Positions 24,477-35,445 of a stretch of DNA of 64,000 nt are shown here, piece by piece. This DNA is from Cryphonectria parasitica EP155. Lineage: Eukaryota > Ascomycota > Sordariomycetes > Diaporthales > Cryphonectriaceae. The notes beneath the pieces were generated by a model. It saw nothing but the letters and a program-made list of their open reading frames with translations, was not told the origin of the DNA and ran no database searches. Position numbers and translations under genes: made by a program. Numbering within the stretch: the first letter of the stretch is position 1; every line of letters begins with the position of its first letter. Location: assembly GCF_011745365.1 (NCBI RefSeq), contig NW_024468917.1:2413501-2477500 (forward strand), written 5' to 3'.

Positions 24477-25705
24477 GGCGCCGACCGGCCGTGCGTGCTG
24501 TTACGTACGAGAAGAGGGGGAGCAAATAAAGAAAAAAGGGTCCGGCGGCGGAAACTGTTCCCCGTAGGAATTATATAAGAAGGCACGAGGTGGACCACAC
24601 TCAGATCGGACGGAGTCTTGGCGTGGAGGGGGGGTCCGGGCTGGCTTGGTATTGTAGCCACGGCGGCGACGGTGGTGGGCCGAACACGAGGGGAAAGGGG
24701 TGTGGAGGATGAAAGGGCGATCCGGATGGTCGAATGTTGGCACTCCTTTTGGCAGGAAACAAGAACAATGGCTCAATTGAGAACTGGAATTGTACAATGC
24801 GAAGAAACATAAAAGTTTCGAAATATCCTTTGCAAAGAAAAGAGAGAAGGAGTGGAGTTGTTGGATGAGGGAAAGGAGAGGAGCAACAACGATGACCAAG
24901 AACTAACGAAGACGACACGTCGATGACAATGGTGAGATGGCAGCCGCGTTTCTTGGTTTTGCGTGACGCCTCTCTTTTTATTTTTTCGTCTCTCGTCCTG
25001 CCTTGGTCCTTTCTTTTGTCCCTGTCTCTCTCTCTCCCCCCCCCCCTCCCTCTCTTTTTCTTCCTTTTCTACTCTCTTCCCCTCTCCTTCTTTCAGCCGC
25101 GGATTTTTATTTTATTTTTGGGGGCCCCAAGCATGGCTGGCTGTGCTGGCCGAAGAAAAATTCGAAAATCTGACAACACCAAATTTCAGGGGTTTTCGGG
25201 ATGCGCGTCCAGTAAGGGACCATGAACCGAACATCCAACTTCCCCTGGCCTGACGTCAATTTTACCACTACCATTAGTAGTAGCCGCAGGGGGCTCTTGG
25301 TTGTTCCAAGGTTTTTTTTGGTAGGCACTTTTTTTTTTCTGTTCTTATTTTGCTTCGTGGGCTGCTGCCGTATTGCCGGCGCCAACGCAGAAGTGGTCAT
25401 AGTCCAGAAGCCGAAGATTCCCGGAGGAGGGGGGAGGGGGGGCGGGTATAGAGGATGGATTGAATGGACGGTTGGTTGAGTGGGGTCCCGATTCCTTTAA
25501 CATCTTGATTTCTCTCTTTTGGTTGGTCGTGCTGTTGTGGATATTTTGTGTATAAGTTCCTCTTGGACGATATATGCCAAAATCCCAATCCCCGACAATT
25601 GAAGTTGGTGTGCTGTGATCGTTTCGGTAGATACTTATCCAAGACGGGAAAAAGAACGGGAAAAAAGAAGACAAGCCTCGGTCTTGTTATCTGAAAACCC
25701 ACACC
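24477..25705. other. Divergent intergenic region between membrane-protein and HAD genes
   Basis: About 1.2 kb separates two divergent starts and should hold both promoters. It is rich in pyrimidine tracts on the plus strand (about 24965-25110, including CTCTCTCTCTC followed by a run of about ten C). No gene was recognised. Confidence 0.6.
24568..24580 (-). promoter_or_regulatory. Candidate TATA box of the membrane-protein gene
   Basis: CTTATATAAT occurs on the minus strand about 95 bp upstream of the ATG at 24476. Spacing and sequence fit a TATA element with a leader of about 60 nt. No transcript evidence is available. Confidence 0.4.
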
Positions 25706-26542
25706 ATGACGACCTCTCTAGAAGCCCTCAAGAACATCAAGGCCCTCACCTTCGACACCTTCGGAACCGTAGTCGACTGGCGATCCTCAGTAGAAGAGGG
25801 CCTCAAGGCCGCCCTCAAAACCAAGATAGACTCACCCTTGTTCCACTCCCTCCCGCCAGGCCTGCAACAGCGTGCCCAGGAGCTGACAGACGCCGACTGG
25901 GCCACCTTTGCCCAGCAGTGGCGCAATACCTACTCCGCCTTCACCCTGGGCTTCAGGGCGGGCGAGACCCCCTGGAAGGACATCGACACCCACCACCACG
26001 ACAGCCTCGTCGAGCTGCTCGCAAGATGGGAGCTCGACGGCCTGTACACGCCCGAGGAGATCAGAGACCTGAGCCTGGTCTGGCACCGGCTGCGGCCCTG
26101 GCCTGACTCCGCAGAGGGCATCCACGCGCTGGGCGACGACGGGCTGGGTCTGGTGACGGCCACGCTGTCCAACGGGAACAAGTCCCTGCTGGCCGACCTG
26201 AACACCTTTGGCGGCCTGGGGTTCCGGGTCCTGATCTCGGCTGAGGACTTCCGGGCCTACAAGCCGGACCCGAAAACCTACCTCGGCGCGGCCGAGAGGC
26301 TCGGGGTGGCGCCGGAGGAGGTGGCCATGGTGGCTGCGCACCTGGGTGACCTGGAGGCGGCGAGGCGGCTGGGCCTCAGGACCATCTATGTCGAGAGGGC
26401 GAGGGAGGAGGCTTGGGCAGCTGGCGAGGAGACGTATCGGAGTGCGAGGGAGTGGGTGGATCTTTGGGTCGGGGAGCGGGAAGGAGGGTTTGTTGAGGTT
26501 GCAAGGAGGCTTGGGGAGTGTGGCTTGAAAGGAGGATCTTGA
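25706..26542 (+). CDS. HAD-superfamily hydrolase, type II haloacid dehalogenase-like
   Basis: A single-exon gene codes for 278 residues. All four HAD motifs are present: motif I TFDTFGTVVDW with the nucleophile Asp17; motif II TATLSNGN with Ser155-Asn156; motif III Lys186 in YKPDPKTY; and motif IV AAHLGDLEAARRLG with Asp215. Length and the alpha-helical cap between residues 25 and 135 fit the type II (L-2-haloacid dehalogenase-like) group, which hydrolyses C-halogen bonds through an aspartyl-ester intermediate; many fungal members act on unknown substrates. Bacterial dehalogenases usually have a bulky residue before the motif IV Asp (HLWD), whereas Gly is here (HLGD). Dehalogenase activity is therefore not assured. 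No signal peptide is seen, so the protein is probably cytosolic. Codon use is strongly G/C-ending. Neighbours give no pathway clue. Confidence 0.85.
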   Translation: MTTSLEALKNIKALTFDTFGTVVDWRSSVEEGLKAALKTKIDSPLFHSLPPGLQQRAQELTDADWATFAQQWRNTYSAFTLGFRAGETPWKDIDTHHHDSLVELLARWELDGLYTPEEIRDLSLVWHRLRPWPDSAEGIHALGDDGLGLVTATLSNGNKSLLADLNTFGGLGFRVLISAEDFRAYKPDPKTYLGAAERLGVAPEEVAMVAAHLGDLEAARRLGLRTIYVERAREEAWAAGEETYRSAREWVDLWVGEREGGFVEVARRLGECGLKGGS

Positions 26543-27039
26543 AAAACATGAGAAAGATAAGAGAGAACTGTATACGTGACCGTCATCAAGGTCGGTTTCT
26601 GCTTCCGGAAGCGCACACAAACTTTAGACGCTGGCACAACAGGCAGTCATCACGTCATGGAGAACCAACACGAAGGTAGACCAAAGGGGAAAAAAAGTTA
26701 GTTCCAGGTCTCATGCCGTCGATAAGACTAAAAAAGCTCGCTCGACTCCTGCTAGCAGAGCTGGAAATCTCCTCTCTATAAAGAATGTTGGTCATCAGTC
26801 TAATCCTTGGTGCTTATTCCAAGAGCACCAAACTCTCTATTGCTGAAGAAGGAAAAGGAGACTAAGAAAAAAATCCCGACTTCTTGCATGGACGTCTCGA
26901 ACGCATGTCTCAGTCACCCACCCACCCATCTGAACCAGAAATCCGAGGTCGTGACCGAACAAGCCTCGTTCAAGAGGAAGAGGCTTAGGTGCGCCGCGCA
27001 GGCTACAATACGTATACTTACACAACCTCCACTCTGCAC

Positions 27040-27075
27040 CTGCTCGTGAGACAGCAACTGCTCGTGAGACAGCAA
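27040..27075. repeat. 18-bp direct tandem repeat
   Basis: CTGCTCGTGAGACAGCAA occurs twice in perfect tandem (27040-27057 and 27058-27075) in non-coding DNA. No further copies were noticed nearby. Confidence 0.85.
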
Positions 27076-30000
27076 CCGCATCCTGTTCCTGTCTGGCAAA
27101 CCCACACAGCACTTCCAATGACTCCCCCTCGCCCTCCTCCTTCTTGCCAAGCAGGCAGCCAGTCACCCCAAAGACAAATCATCCTCCGCCGAGATAAAAG
27201 TAGGTTGCAAACCTTTGTCTAATGGATACATTAAAGTGAGCATCACGGAAGAGTCCGGTCCGTTACATGTCCACATAGCATAGACATGACCAAGACCCAG
27301 AGCCCTCCCTTCTTTACCACTGAGCAAAGCTCTGGCTTGTATCATCTTAAGTTTTCTTTCGTTTCGACGGCAGCATACAGCCCAGAAGAACCACCACGCG
27401 GAACCGCCCCCCCCCCCCCTTGGACAGTCGGCAGTCGAACAGGACCACACTGTCTCGTCACCCACACAGCATCCCTCGGCACTCGTGTCAGCGCTGGCCT
27501 CCCCCGGCTCACACATGTGAGACCTACCCCGGGTGCCCGCATCGGCAGTGGCAAAGACAAGGAGAGGGGAGTGGGAGGGGTGCCGGGAGGAGATTCTCCG
27601 TTGGCCATGCGCGCCAACAGATGAGGAGGAGGAAGAGGAGGAGGAGGGCAAAATGGTCCAAGCCGTCGTGTGCCACTCTGGAGGGAACTCCTATGTGTTG
27701 ATGTTCCTTCTAAATTGCCAGCCTGCTGGGATTGTCGAGGTAATGCAGGCGGGGTAGTGAGCGGCATATCAAAACGGTTGACAAGCTCAACGATGGATGT
27801 CACAAGCAAATAGGCGAACAGCAGGACAGACGAAGAGAGGACGGAGGGTGGCTGCATGCTTGTCCTGTAGTATAAGACAATAATTGTCACGTCACATTCA
27901 GGCAGGGTAGTTTTCTGGGATAGAAGAAGTACTCTACCATAAAAGAGGCAGAGGCCTTGGCGGCTCGAGGTCGAAGGATGGGACAATGTGCAACACGCAC
28001 GTAGCCGCCATGTTAAGTGATCCCCCACTTCCCTTCTCATCACGGCCAGCCCTGTCAATGATCCAGACCGTGAGCTCTCGCTTTGTTATGTGTGTGTAAC
28101 TGACTTAGGCTGGCAACCCCACCCCTGCTGCTCTTTGACCCTCTGGAGGGGAGGGGAGGCAGGAAGAAGACCAGGAGGAAGAAAAACTACTGTACGTGGT
28201 AATCAGGTGACGTGTGCTGTGTGAGACATGGCGGTCTCGTCGGCCTGAAAGAGGCAATCCTGAGGTAGTAAAGTGGTGCCCAACTCTGCTCATCGCACTC
28301 AGACTGTAATACTGCTTAGCTGGGCTCAGCTTGTGGTGGCAGTGACTTGAAGATCGGAGGGAGAACGATCCTGGGCTGGGGCAACGGCGCCGACGTCACT
28401 GCCCAACGGTGTGGACCAACAGCGCTCAACTTGAAAGGTTGAATCGCGATAGACAACAAGACAAGGAGCATGGAGCCAGGTCCGTGTTGCTCCGAAGGCT
28501 ATGCCCGTTCATTCACCGAGTCCCTACAGGGCTTGACAAGGGTAATAAATAGAAGACCCAAAAAGAAAAAAGAAGAAAGACATCCATGGTACGAGGCTAA
28601 GAGGGGGGAGGAGGGGAAGGAGGAGATGGACGTGGACTACGCAGGAACGATTAACATCTGGTCCCACCCCCTTCGCTCCTTCCCAGCTTCTAAGCAAGTT
28701 ACAATTCCGTTCTACTTCCGGAACAAGTAATGTTCCAGGCCACATCGAACCGGACCTCAAGGTGAGGCCGAGGTCCACTCTCGCGGATTTCGAGAAGAAA
28801 CAAGAAACTAGAAAAAGCCCCAGGCAAGAGGTAAGGCTTATTGGATGGGGACCCGACAGTACGGCACGCGGGGGAGGTTCAAGCGAGGAAAAGCCAAACA
28901 ATGAACGTGTGGCCGACACGGCAGGGTTCCTGCTGTGTCTCGTCTGGTCGACAGGGATGATGTCTGCGTACCGAGATTGTGAAGCTCTTGAGTGATATGG
29001 GAGAAGCACATGATGAAATGATCAGATGATTTTTTTTGTCCCCTTTCTGTTTGTTTTCTTCCGTTTCTCTGTGTTTCACTAGAAGGGCAGGATAAGGAGG
29101 AGGAGAGGAGGATGGCTCGTAAACAGGTCCCTCTATACGGGAGGAAAGAGGTCAGTGCTAAAAATTAGTGTAACGATAGATACTCATCGAGACACAGAAA
29201 GAGAGAAATTGATATTACCTTGCACTTTGCGAGCGAGCAAAGAATTCTTACGAGCACGAGCTCATCTTCGAATAAGAGCCTCATCCGGTGCGGTGTACAC
29301 AAGCTTCTTGTGATCAACTATGACAGTACTTGTCTCAGTGCCACAGTACCTATGTAATTTGCAGCCATCAAAAGTATTCCGAGGCCTGAATTCGACGTCA
29401 TACAACCCATACAGAGTACGAGCCCACACAAGACGTGCGAGCTAGCCTTGTCAAAAGAGAACAGAAGAGAGAAAAGACCCTGAATGGTGCAGGGGGACTG
29501 GTGAAACCACAAGTCTGATATCACTTCTTCCCTACCCTCCTCCTCTTCTCAGGGTCAAGGAAAGAGGGAAAAAAGGAAGAACAAAAAAGCAAATGAACCA
29601 AAACAACGAGCGGACAGAACCAGGTCGATGAGTGGTCTGCAGAGGGACGGTGTTACATAGTAAATCTCACATCTGCAGTATGGTGGAGACTTGCTGAGAA
29701 AGGTCCCCCCCTCGTTCTCTCGTCAAGCTGTCGCAGTGGATAGCTTCGGACGCACCAAAAGAAGAGAGCCCAACAGCACACATCCGGATCGGGCCATTAA
29801 TCGTTCTCCAAGGTTGCCCCCTCCTAAGAAGGGACGAATTGGGTAGCCCATTCGTAGACAACCAAAAAAACCAAAGCGTCTCGAGGTTTTGATCTTCATA
29901 TTTCTGCAGGAAACGGGGTGTGGAGTGAGTGGTTAATGTAACCGGCGGCCAAGCGCAAGGGTGATCCAAGCAGGGCGTCGTCGTTAGTCGTCAAGGGAGG

Positions 30001-31718
30001 AGAAGGATGGGCCCCTTCCTCGCTCTCGGCGGCATCTTCAGGGTGCGCCATCTCTTGATGAGAATGGGATGGATGTGCTCCTCTAGCTATAGTACAGTAC
30101 TATGGCAACATACTTTACCAGAGAAAACTCATGGTGGTATCTGGGCTGCCAAGAGGGGGGTCCCTCCTGCTGATAACGCTGGCCGTGCCGGTTGCTCGCT
30201 GTTCTCGCCGGTGCAACGCTAAGATGGGCCATTTCCCATTCGCTTTCAAATTACAATTGCCCGTCGGGACAAGTTGGGCAGCTGTGGGCGGATTGAACAT
30301 GATGTTTTCGTCTGGTAGCGGACGTCCGTGTTGCGCCTTCACCCCTCCTTTGCCCCAAGAAAGTCAGCACACGACCCGCTCTCTTCTTCTTCTTCTTCTT
30401 CTTCTTCTTCCTCCTCCTCCTCCTTTATTTGTCTCCTGGTGGTTTCCTTCTTCTTGTTCTGCTGCTGCTGCTGCTGCTCTTCCTCGGCTGGACTGATGCT
30501 CGCTCTGCCGTAGAGATGCGCGCAGGATTTTGGCTGATGATTCCTCAGCATGTCGCTTGGCTGGCCGAGAGCCACCCTGCCACGTGGGAGAAACATGGGA
30601 GAGAAATGACAAGACCCTGCTCCAGTAGTTGGGCCTGGTCCATGCACACAAACACACACATATTCCGAGGGATGACGGAACGGTTGAAGGCTTCCCGGCG
30701 TACTGTGTCTTCTGTCACGGCAAAATGCTGTCCCTGGCCAGGGAGACACTCGGCTGCTGCTGCTACGGCCATGGGTAGTTGGCGCTCCCGGTGCCGACAG
30801 CCAGGTCTTCAATATTACCATCTAGTGTACATGCAATAAATCATACATACCACCCTTCCTTCTCCTCTGTCTCCCTCTCTTCTCTCTTTCCTCTGATAAT
30901 TCATCCCTCCTCTTCCCATTGTGTCCATGTCGGGATTTTTGAGCTGATATTTGTCAGGAGGGCTTCAGCACGGGATTCTGTATGAATCAAGTACCTGAGA
31001 TCGTATATTGCACGGGGAAAAAATTAAGATAAGCCTCAACCCGCTTGAGAAATTCAGGCCTAGGTTCGGCTACAAGAACATTGCTAGCACGCCCCCTCCC
31101 CCTTCCAAACCATGCCATGTGCTACCCAGGACCCAGGCTCCCGGTTTGCCTTCCCCGCTATCAAAGGTGGCTCCTACGACGCGGGCACTCGGGAGGAGGG
31201 TTCAGGCATGGAAAAGAAAGAATTTAAATAAATAAAAAACCACCAAAAAAACCCAGTATTTTGTGTGCTATAGAGAAAATCAGGAAGAAGAGAGAGTGTG
31301 TGTGGATGTGTGCACCCCTCCCTCTTCAGGTACCATAGTAGGTACTTTCTCAAACCCACAGCATACAATTCGCATTCGTGACTCGCACCATGAGAAGTGG
31401 AGGATGAGGTGGGCACGCACCACTATGCGCCCACCTCGACGGGAGCCCCCTTTTCAGAGAGCGGGGAGCTTCGACTCGGCTCCTCCTGTTCGCATACACA
31501 CTACTATTGTACGTGGTTAGTACCGTAGTACGTACTATGTTGGTGTGTGTGTGTGTATGTGTGTGTGTAGTTACTGATGGTGGTGATGCTTCTACTACTT
31601 AGGTAGATGCTCTCAGAGGTCCCCATTGTTATTGATATCCCGCCTGACTGGATAATCCCGGCTGAAGCATTCAAACTCGGCTTATCCACCTCGAATGCCA
31701 TCAAATCGCCTTACTTAT

Positions 31719-31720
<2 letters not shown>

Positions 31721-31750
<30 letters not shown>
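31721..31750. repeat. (CT)15 microsatellite
   Basis: Fifteen perfect CT dinucleotides lie in intergenic DNA, 30 bp before an exact TACCATAGTA decamer. Confidence 0.9.
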
Positions 31751-31756
<6 letters not shown>

Positions 31757-33309
31757 TCCCAAGCTAGGAAGCCTTGTTATACCATAGTAAATACCATCTT
31801 GCAGCCTTGGCGTCTTCAACATCCAGCATAGTGACTAAGTTGATGTTGCAACGAGGCTGACTGTCATAGGAGAAAGCGGCAGGACCACAAACAGGGCCAG
31901 GGCAATCTTGTGACAGCTTAGCATCTCCGACTGAGGGGAGGGGAGGGAAGGCGCAGAACCTTAAGCCAGACCACTTGGAAACTCCAAATGTCATGTCTGG
32001 TATTACTTTGTACCATGGTATTTGAAAAGCACCAACACCAGCAAGCTGGGGGGGTGGGAAACAGAGACGACAGGTAGATCCCTGTGACAAAGCGTTGTCG
32101 GGGGTTACAAGCAATAACTTACCATGTACATACATACGTGCCTGGTCCTCCTCCCGTGGGCCCGTCAATAACGGAACAGCTCGCCTAAGGCAAAAAAAGC
32201 GGCTCGCCCGGTCTGCGCGTGGGTCGGCCCTTCGCCTCCCAACGGCTCTCCCCCCCTCAAACATACTGTGGTACAATACGGTGCGGTGCCCATTTGTTGT
32301 GCACGATAGAAAGTTTGAGAGAGGAAAGAGAGAGAAGGGAAAGGGGGGGGGAGAGGGAAAGCAGCAGATCCTGTCATTTGAATTGCCGGGTTCTTTTTCA
32401 AGCTGGGCCCGGTAAGAGTGGATCTCGCCTGGACTTCCCCGTCGACAGGGCCAACGAGAGGAGTGATATCATTTATGATCGATGATTTTGAGTAACCGGC
32501 CGTTTTTAGCGATGCTGAGAGAGAAGAACCCTTGCCCAAAAGATGATTTACATCTTGAGGAGAAAGAGTACTTGAGAAATACTTGAAACGATCATATAAC
32601 ATACTTTGAGGAGTAAAATGAGTAGTGAGGATTGGCAAGCGCCACCAAGATCGAAGTAGGTATTGATCGATGCGAGAAGATACTATATGGCAGTTTGACG
32701 TTACGAGAGAAGGGGGAGAGAGCAAATGAGACATGGCTATTGGTGTGGTGCGGCGTTTGCAAGCTCTTTTTGTGTGTATCATGGTACCTTTATCCCTCTT
32801 GGCCCTCTTCGCGCCTCTCCCTCTCTCTCAGCCCGTTTCATAATAATAGATCATAGAATACAGGAGAGTTAGTGTCATGAAGGGTTGTGAGAGGGGGAAG
32901 AACTGTTAGGGATTATCTCAGATTATGGATTATCTTTGTGCGTGCGGGTGGGTGTGTTGTCTTCATGTACTTCTTATTGCCCAAGATAGGCTACACAGCG
33001 CGGTACATTGTACTGTTATATGGAGTTGTGGTAGGTGGTCAGATCAGATAGCTCCTGCGGTGATTTGTGTTTGCATTAGCACCTCCACTGCACATTGGAG
33101 AAGAGGGCCCCATCCGCCCTCCAAATGCTTTGTAGCATGGGTCTGGTAGTTTTTCTTTATCCTTCCCCGACCCCACCTACTGCTGCAACTCGTCTCCTCC
33201 AGCAGCCACAGCCAGCACCAGCCAGCAGCAGGCCTCTCTGTGTCTAAGCCTCTGCCTCTGCATCTAACTCCTGCTCCATCTAATTACTGTCTTGTGAACT
33301 GTAAATGAA

Positions 33310-33336
33310 TGACTGACTGACTGACTGACTGACTGA
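33310..33336. repeat. (TGAC)n tetranucleotide array
   Basis: About seven GACT/TGAC units lie about 1.1 kb upstream of the Ras start codon. A simple tandem array with no coding signal. Confidence 0.85.
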
Positions 33337-33779
33337 TTGACCAATCCAAGCCTTGTCCTGACTTCCTGTTGTCTCTCACCACCTCCATCCCTGAACTTGG
33401 CTTCTCCCCCCCCGCCCCCAAGAAACTGCTTCACCATTGTTGCTCCCATCTGTCTGGTCTACTACCACTAGCTCTCTGACCCTGACAGCATCGACATCCC
33501 TCCTGTCATGAATCCCCTGTAACCTGGTTTCGTCAGTACTGTGGGGCCCACTGAGGGACCAGGGCTGGGATTGGGGACCTGGCCCTGGAACCCGGGCCTG
33601 GGCCTGGGGGGGAGGGGGGGCACCCACTCACCATGGCTACTCTGCTGCTGCCACTACTGCTGCAAGCTGCCCTGCTGCTACTACTGCACTGCACCAATGC
33701 AATGCTGCACTTGCTTCTGCACTGCATACTAGCTAGCACCGAAATCGCACTGTCCTGTCCTGTCCTGACCCTGCCCTTG

Positions 33780-34474
33780 TGGTGCTTGCCCTGTCCTGTC
33801 TCTGCCCGGTGCCCAACCCTGCCTTTGCATTTTCCTCAATCAAAATCAAGCCCAAGAGAGGTCAAGCCTGGCCCGTTGCCCACCTTGATCATCTCCCTGC
33901 CATACCATACTCATACTTTATCCACCCACCAACTCCCCTACCTACCTACCTGCCTACATACCCGACTACCTCATCCTCAACCTCGCTACCACCTACATAC
34001 ACCACCTTTCTACCTACAACTCAACTTGACCTCACGTCACCCTCCCAAACCAGTCGACAGACCTACCTCCCCAGGGTTCATTCACCCCTGACTATACTGA
34101 AGATCCAGTACCTCGTCCAAGAACCCTCTTCTTTTGTTTCCTATCATACCCCCGGCTGTGCGACACAGAGCTTCAAACCAAACACAACTGGCCACTGCCG
34201 TTCGCACCCACAGCAACAAGCCCGTTTCCCTCGCCAACCCGATTGCAACAGAGACCTTCCCTCCCCTTCCAACTGCTCTCTACTGCCTCTCGGCTCTCGA
34301 TCCTCCCTTCATACAATTCCCAGGACAACTTGACGCACCCTTCCTCTTCTGCTAGTCTGATTATTTCCGTTGTCATTGATCTGCCGAGTCGTCGCTACGA
34401 TCGTACCCCTCAAGGCCGGCCTGGGCCTGCGACACCACCCCCCCCCCCTTCCACCTTTATCTTCAGTCCACAAC
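33780..34474 (+). promoter_or_regulatory. Pyrimidine-rich leader/promoter of the Ras gene
   Basis: The 700 bp before the Ras ATG is strongly C-rich on the sense strand, with CCTGTCCTGTCCTG and CCTACCTACCTACC repeats and a CCCCCCCC run about 40 bp before the start. This fits a TATA-less fungal promoter and leader. Several upstream ATGs occur, so a spliced or translationally controlled leader is possible. Confidence 0.35.
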
Positions 34475-35445
34475 ATGGCGTCAAGGTTTACCACGCCACA
34501 CAAGATTGTGGTATTAGGTGATGGTGGTGTTGGCAAGACGGCCCTCACCATTCAGTTGTGTCTACAACACTTCATAGAGACCGTGGGTCCCCCTCTCCCA
34601 CCCCCCTAGCTGCCCTGCCCCTCCACCGATCATAGCTTTCTTTTTGGCGCTCCACTCCTCGTCGACAGCATCCTTTCCCCCTGATTAGATGGCCTGGTCA
34701 GTCTATTGCTCAGGGGCATCCTGCTACAGGAATGCTTGCATCCTCGGCGAGTTCGCTCGCTTGTGGGTGGAGAGGACCATTTCTCGCTCTTCTTTGCATG
34801 TCTTGGCCTCGCTTTCTGTTTACCCGGCTCTGGCTAATCCCGTCTCTGCGTTTCTAGTACGACCCAACCATCGAGGATTCATACCGCAAACAAGTCGTCA
34901 TCGACGGTCAGGCATGCATGCTTGAGGTTCTCGACACTGCTGGACAGGAAGAATATACTGCGCTGCGGGACCAATGGATCCGGGACGGCGAGGGCTTCGT
35001 GCTGGTGTACAGCATCTCCTCCCGGTCCTCCTTCTCGCGCATCAAGAGGTTTCACCACCAGATTCAGAGGGTTAAGGAGTCCACCGGCGGTTCTCCCTCT
35101 TACCCTGGCTCGCCGATCGCCCAGGTCGCCGGCCAGGTCAACGTACCCATCATGCTTGTCGGTAACAAGAGCGATCGGGTGACGGAGCGCGAGGTGTCCA
35201 CGCAGGAGGGCCATGCCCTGGCACGTGAGCTTGGCTGCGAGTTTGTCGAGGCATCGGCCAAGAATTGCATCAACGTCGAGAAGGCCTTTTTCGACGTCGT
35301 CAGGATAATAAGACGACAGAACGCCGGCTCATACGGCTCAGGTCCCTCGAGGTCAGCCAACGGCGCCACGCCGGGACGCCGCGACACTCTGGCCGACAAT
35401 GGCCGGTACAGAAGGAAGGGCGACAAGAAGTGTGTGATATTATGA
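34475..35445 (+). CDS. ras-2: Ras GTPase, Ras2/RasB type
   Basis: Two exons, 34475-34582 and 34858-35445, code for 231 residues. The 275-nt intron (donor GTGGGT, acceptor TTTCTAG, phase 0) falls right before the effector loop. All GTPase motifs are present: P-loop GDGGVGKT (15-22), switch I YDPTIEDSYRK (37-47), DTAGQEEYTALRDQ (62-75), NKSD (139-142) and SAK (169-171). The C-terminal CAAX box is CVIL (228-231), behind a basic stretch (RYRRKGDKK). Leu at the last position predicts geranylgeranylation and plasma-membrane targeting. Gln at the switch II position and VVIDGQACMLEVLDTAG match filamentous-fungal Ras2/RasB rather than Rap/Krev-1. An insert of about 20 residues (STGGSPSYPGSPIAQVAGQV) before NKSD is larger than in animal Ras. 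In Neurospora and Aspergillus this Ras controls hyphal growth, polarity and conidiation through MAPK or cAMP signalling. Confidence 0.93.

Larger units (their letters stand above)
26543..34474. other. Gene-poor 7.9-kb region between the HAD gene and the Ras gene
   Basis: No convincing coding sequence was found. Contents: an 18-bp direct repeat (27040-27075), a C run (27410-27420), a TTC/TCC tract (30383-30423), TG and CT microsatellites (31540-31568, 31721-31750), a GACT tetranucleotide array (33310-33336), exact TACCATAGTA decamers at 31331-31340 and 31780-31789, and a pyrimidine-rich, CCTA-repetitive leader (about 33780-34470) directly before the Ras start. The last 700 bp is probably the Ras 5' UTR and promoter. 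Confidence 0.5.

Noticed and set aside
30339..30839. Open frames with Glu, Ser or Leu runs around the TTC/TCC tract
   Set aside because: They exist only because the trinucleotide repeat stays open in all frames.
34475..35445. Naming the GTPase Rap/Krev-1 or Rsr1
   Set aside because: Switch II reads DTAGQEEY (Ras-type Gln), not the Thr typical of Rap and Rsr1, and the flanking residues match fungal Ras2/RasB.
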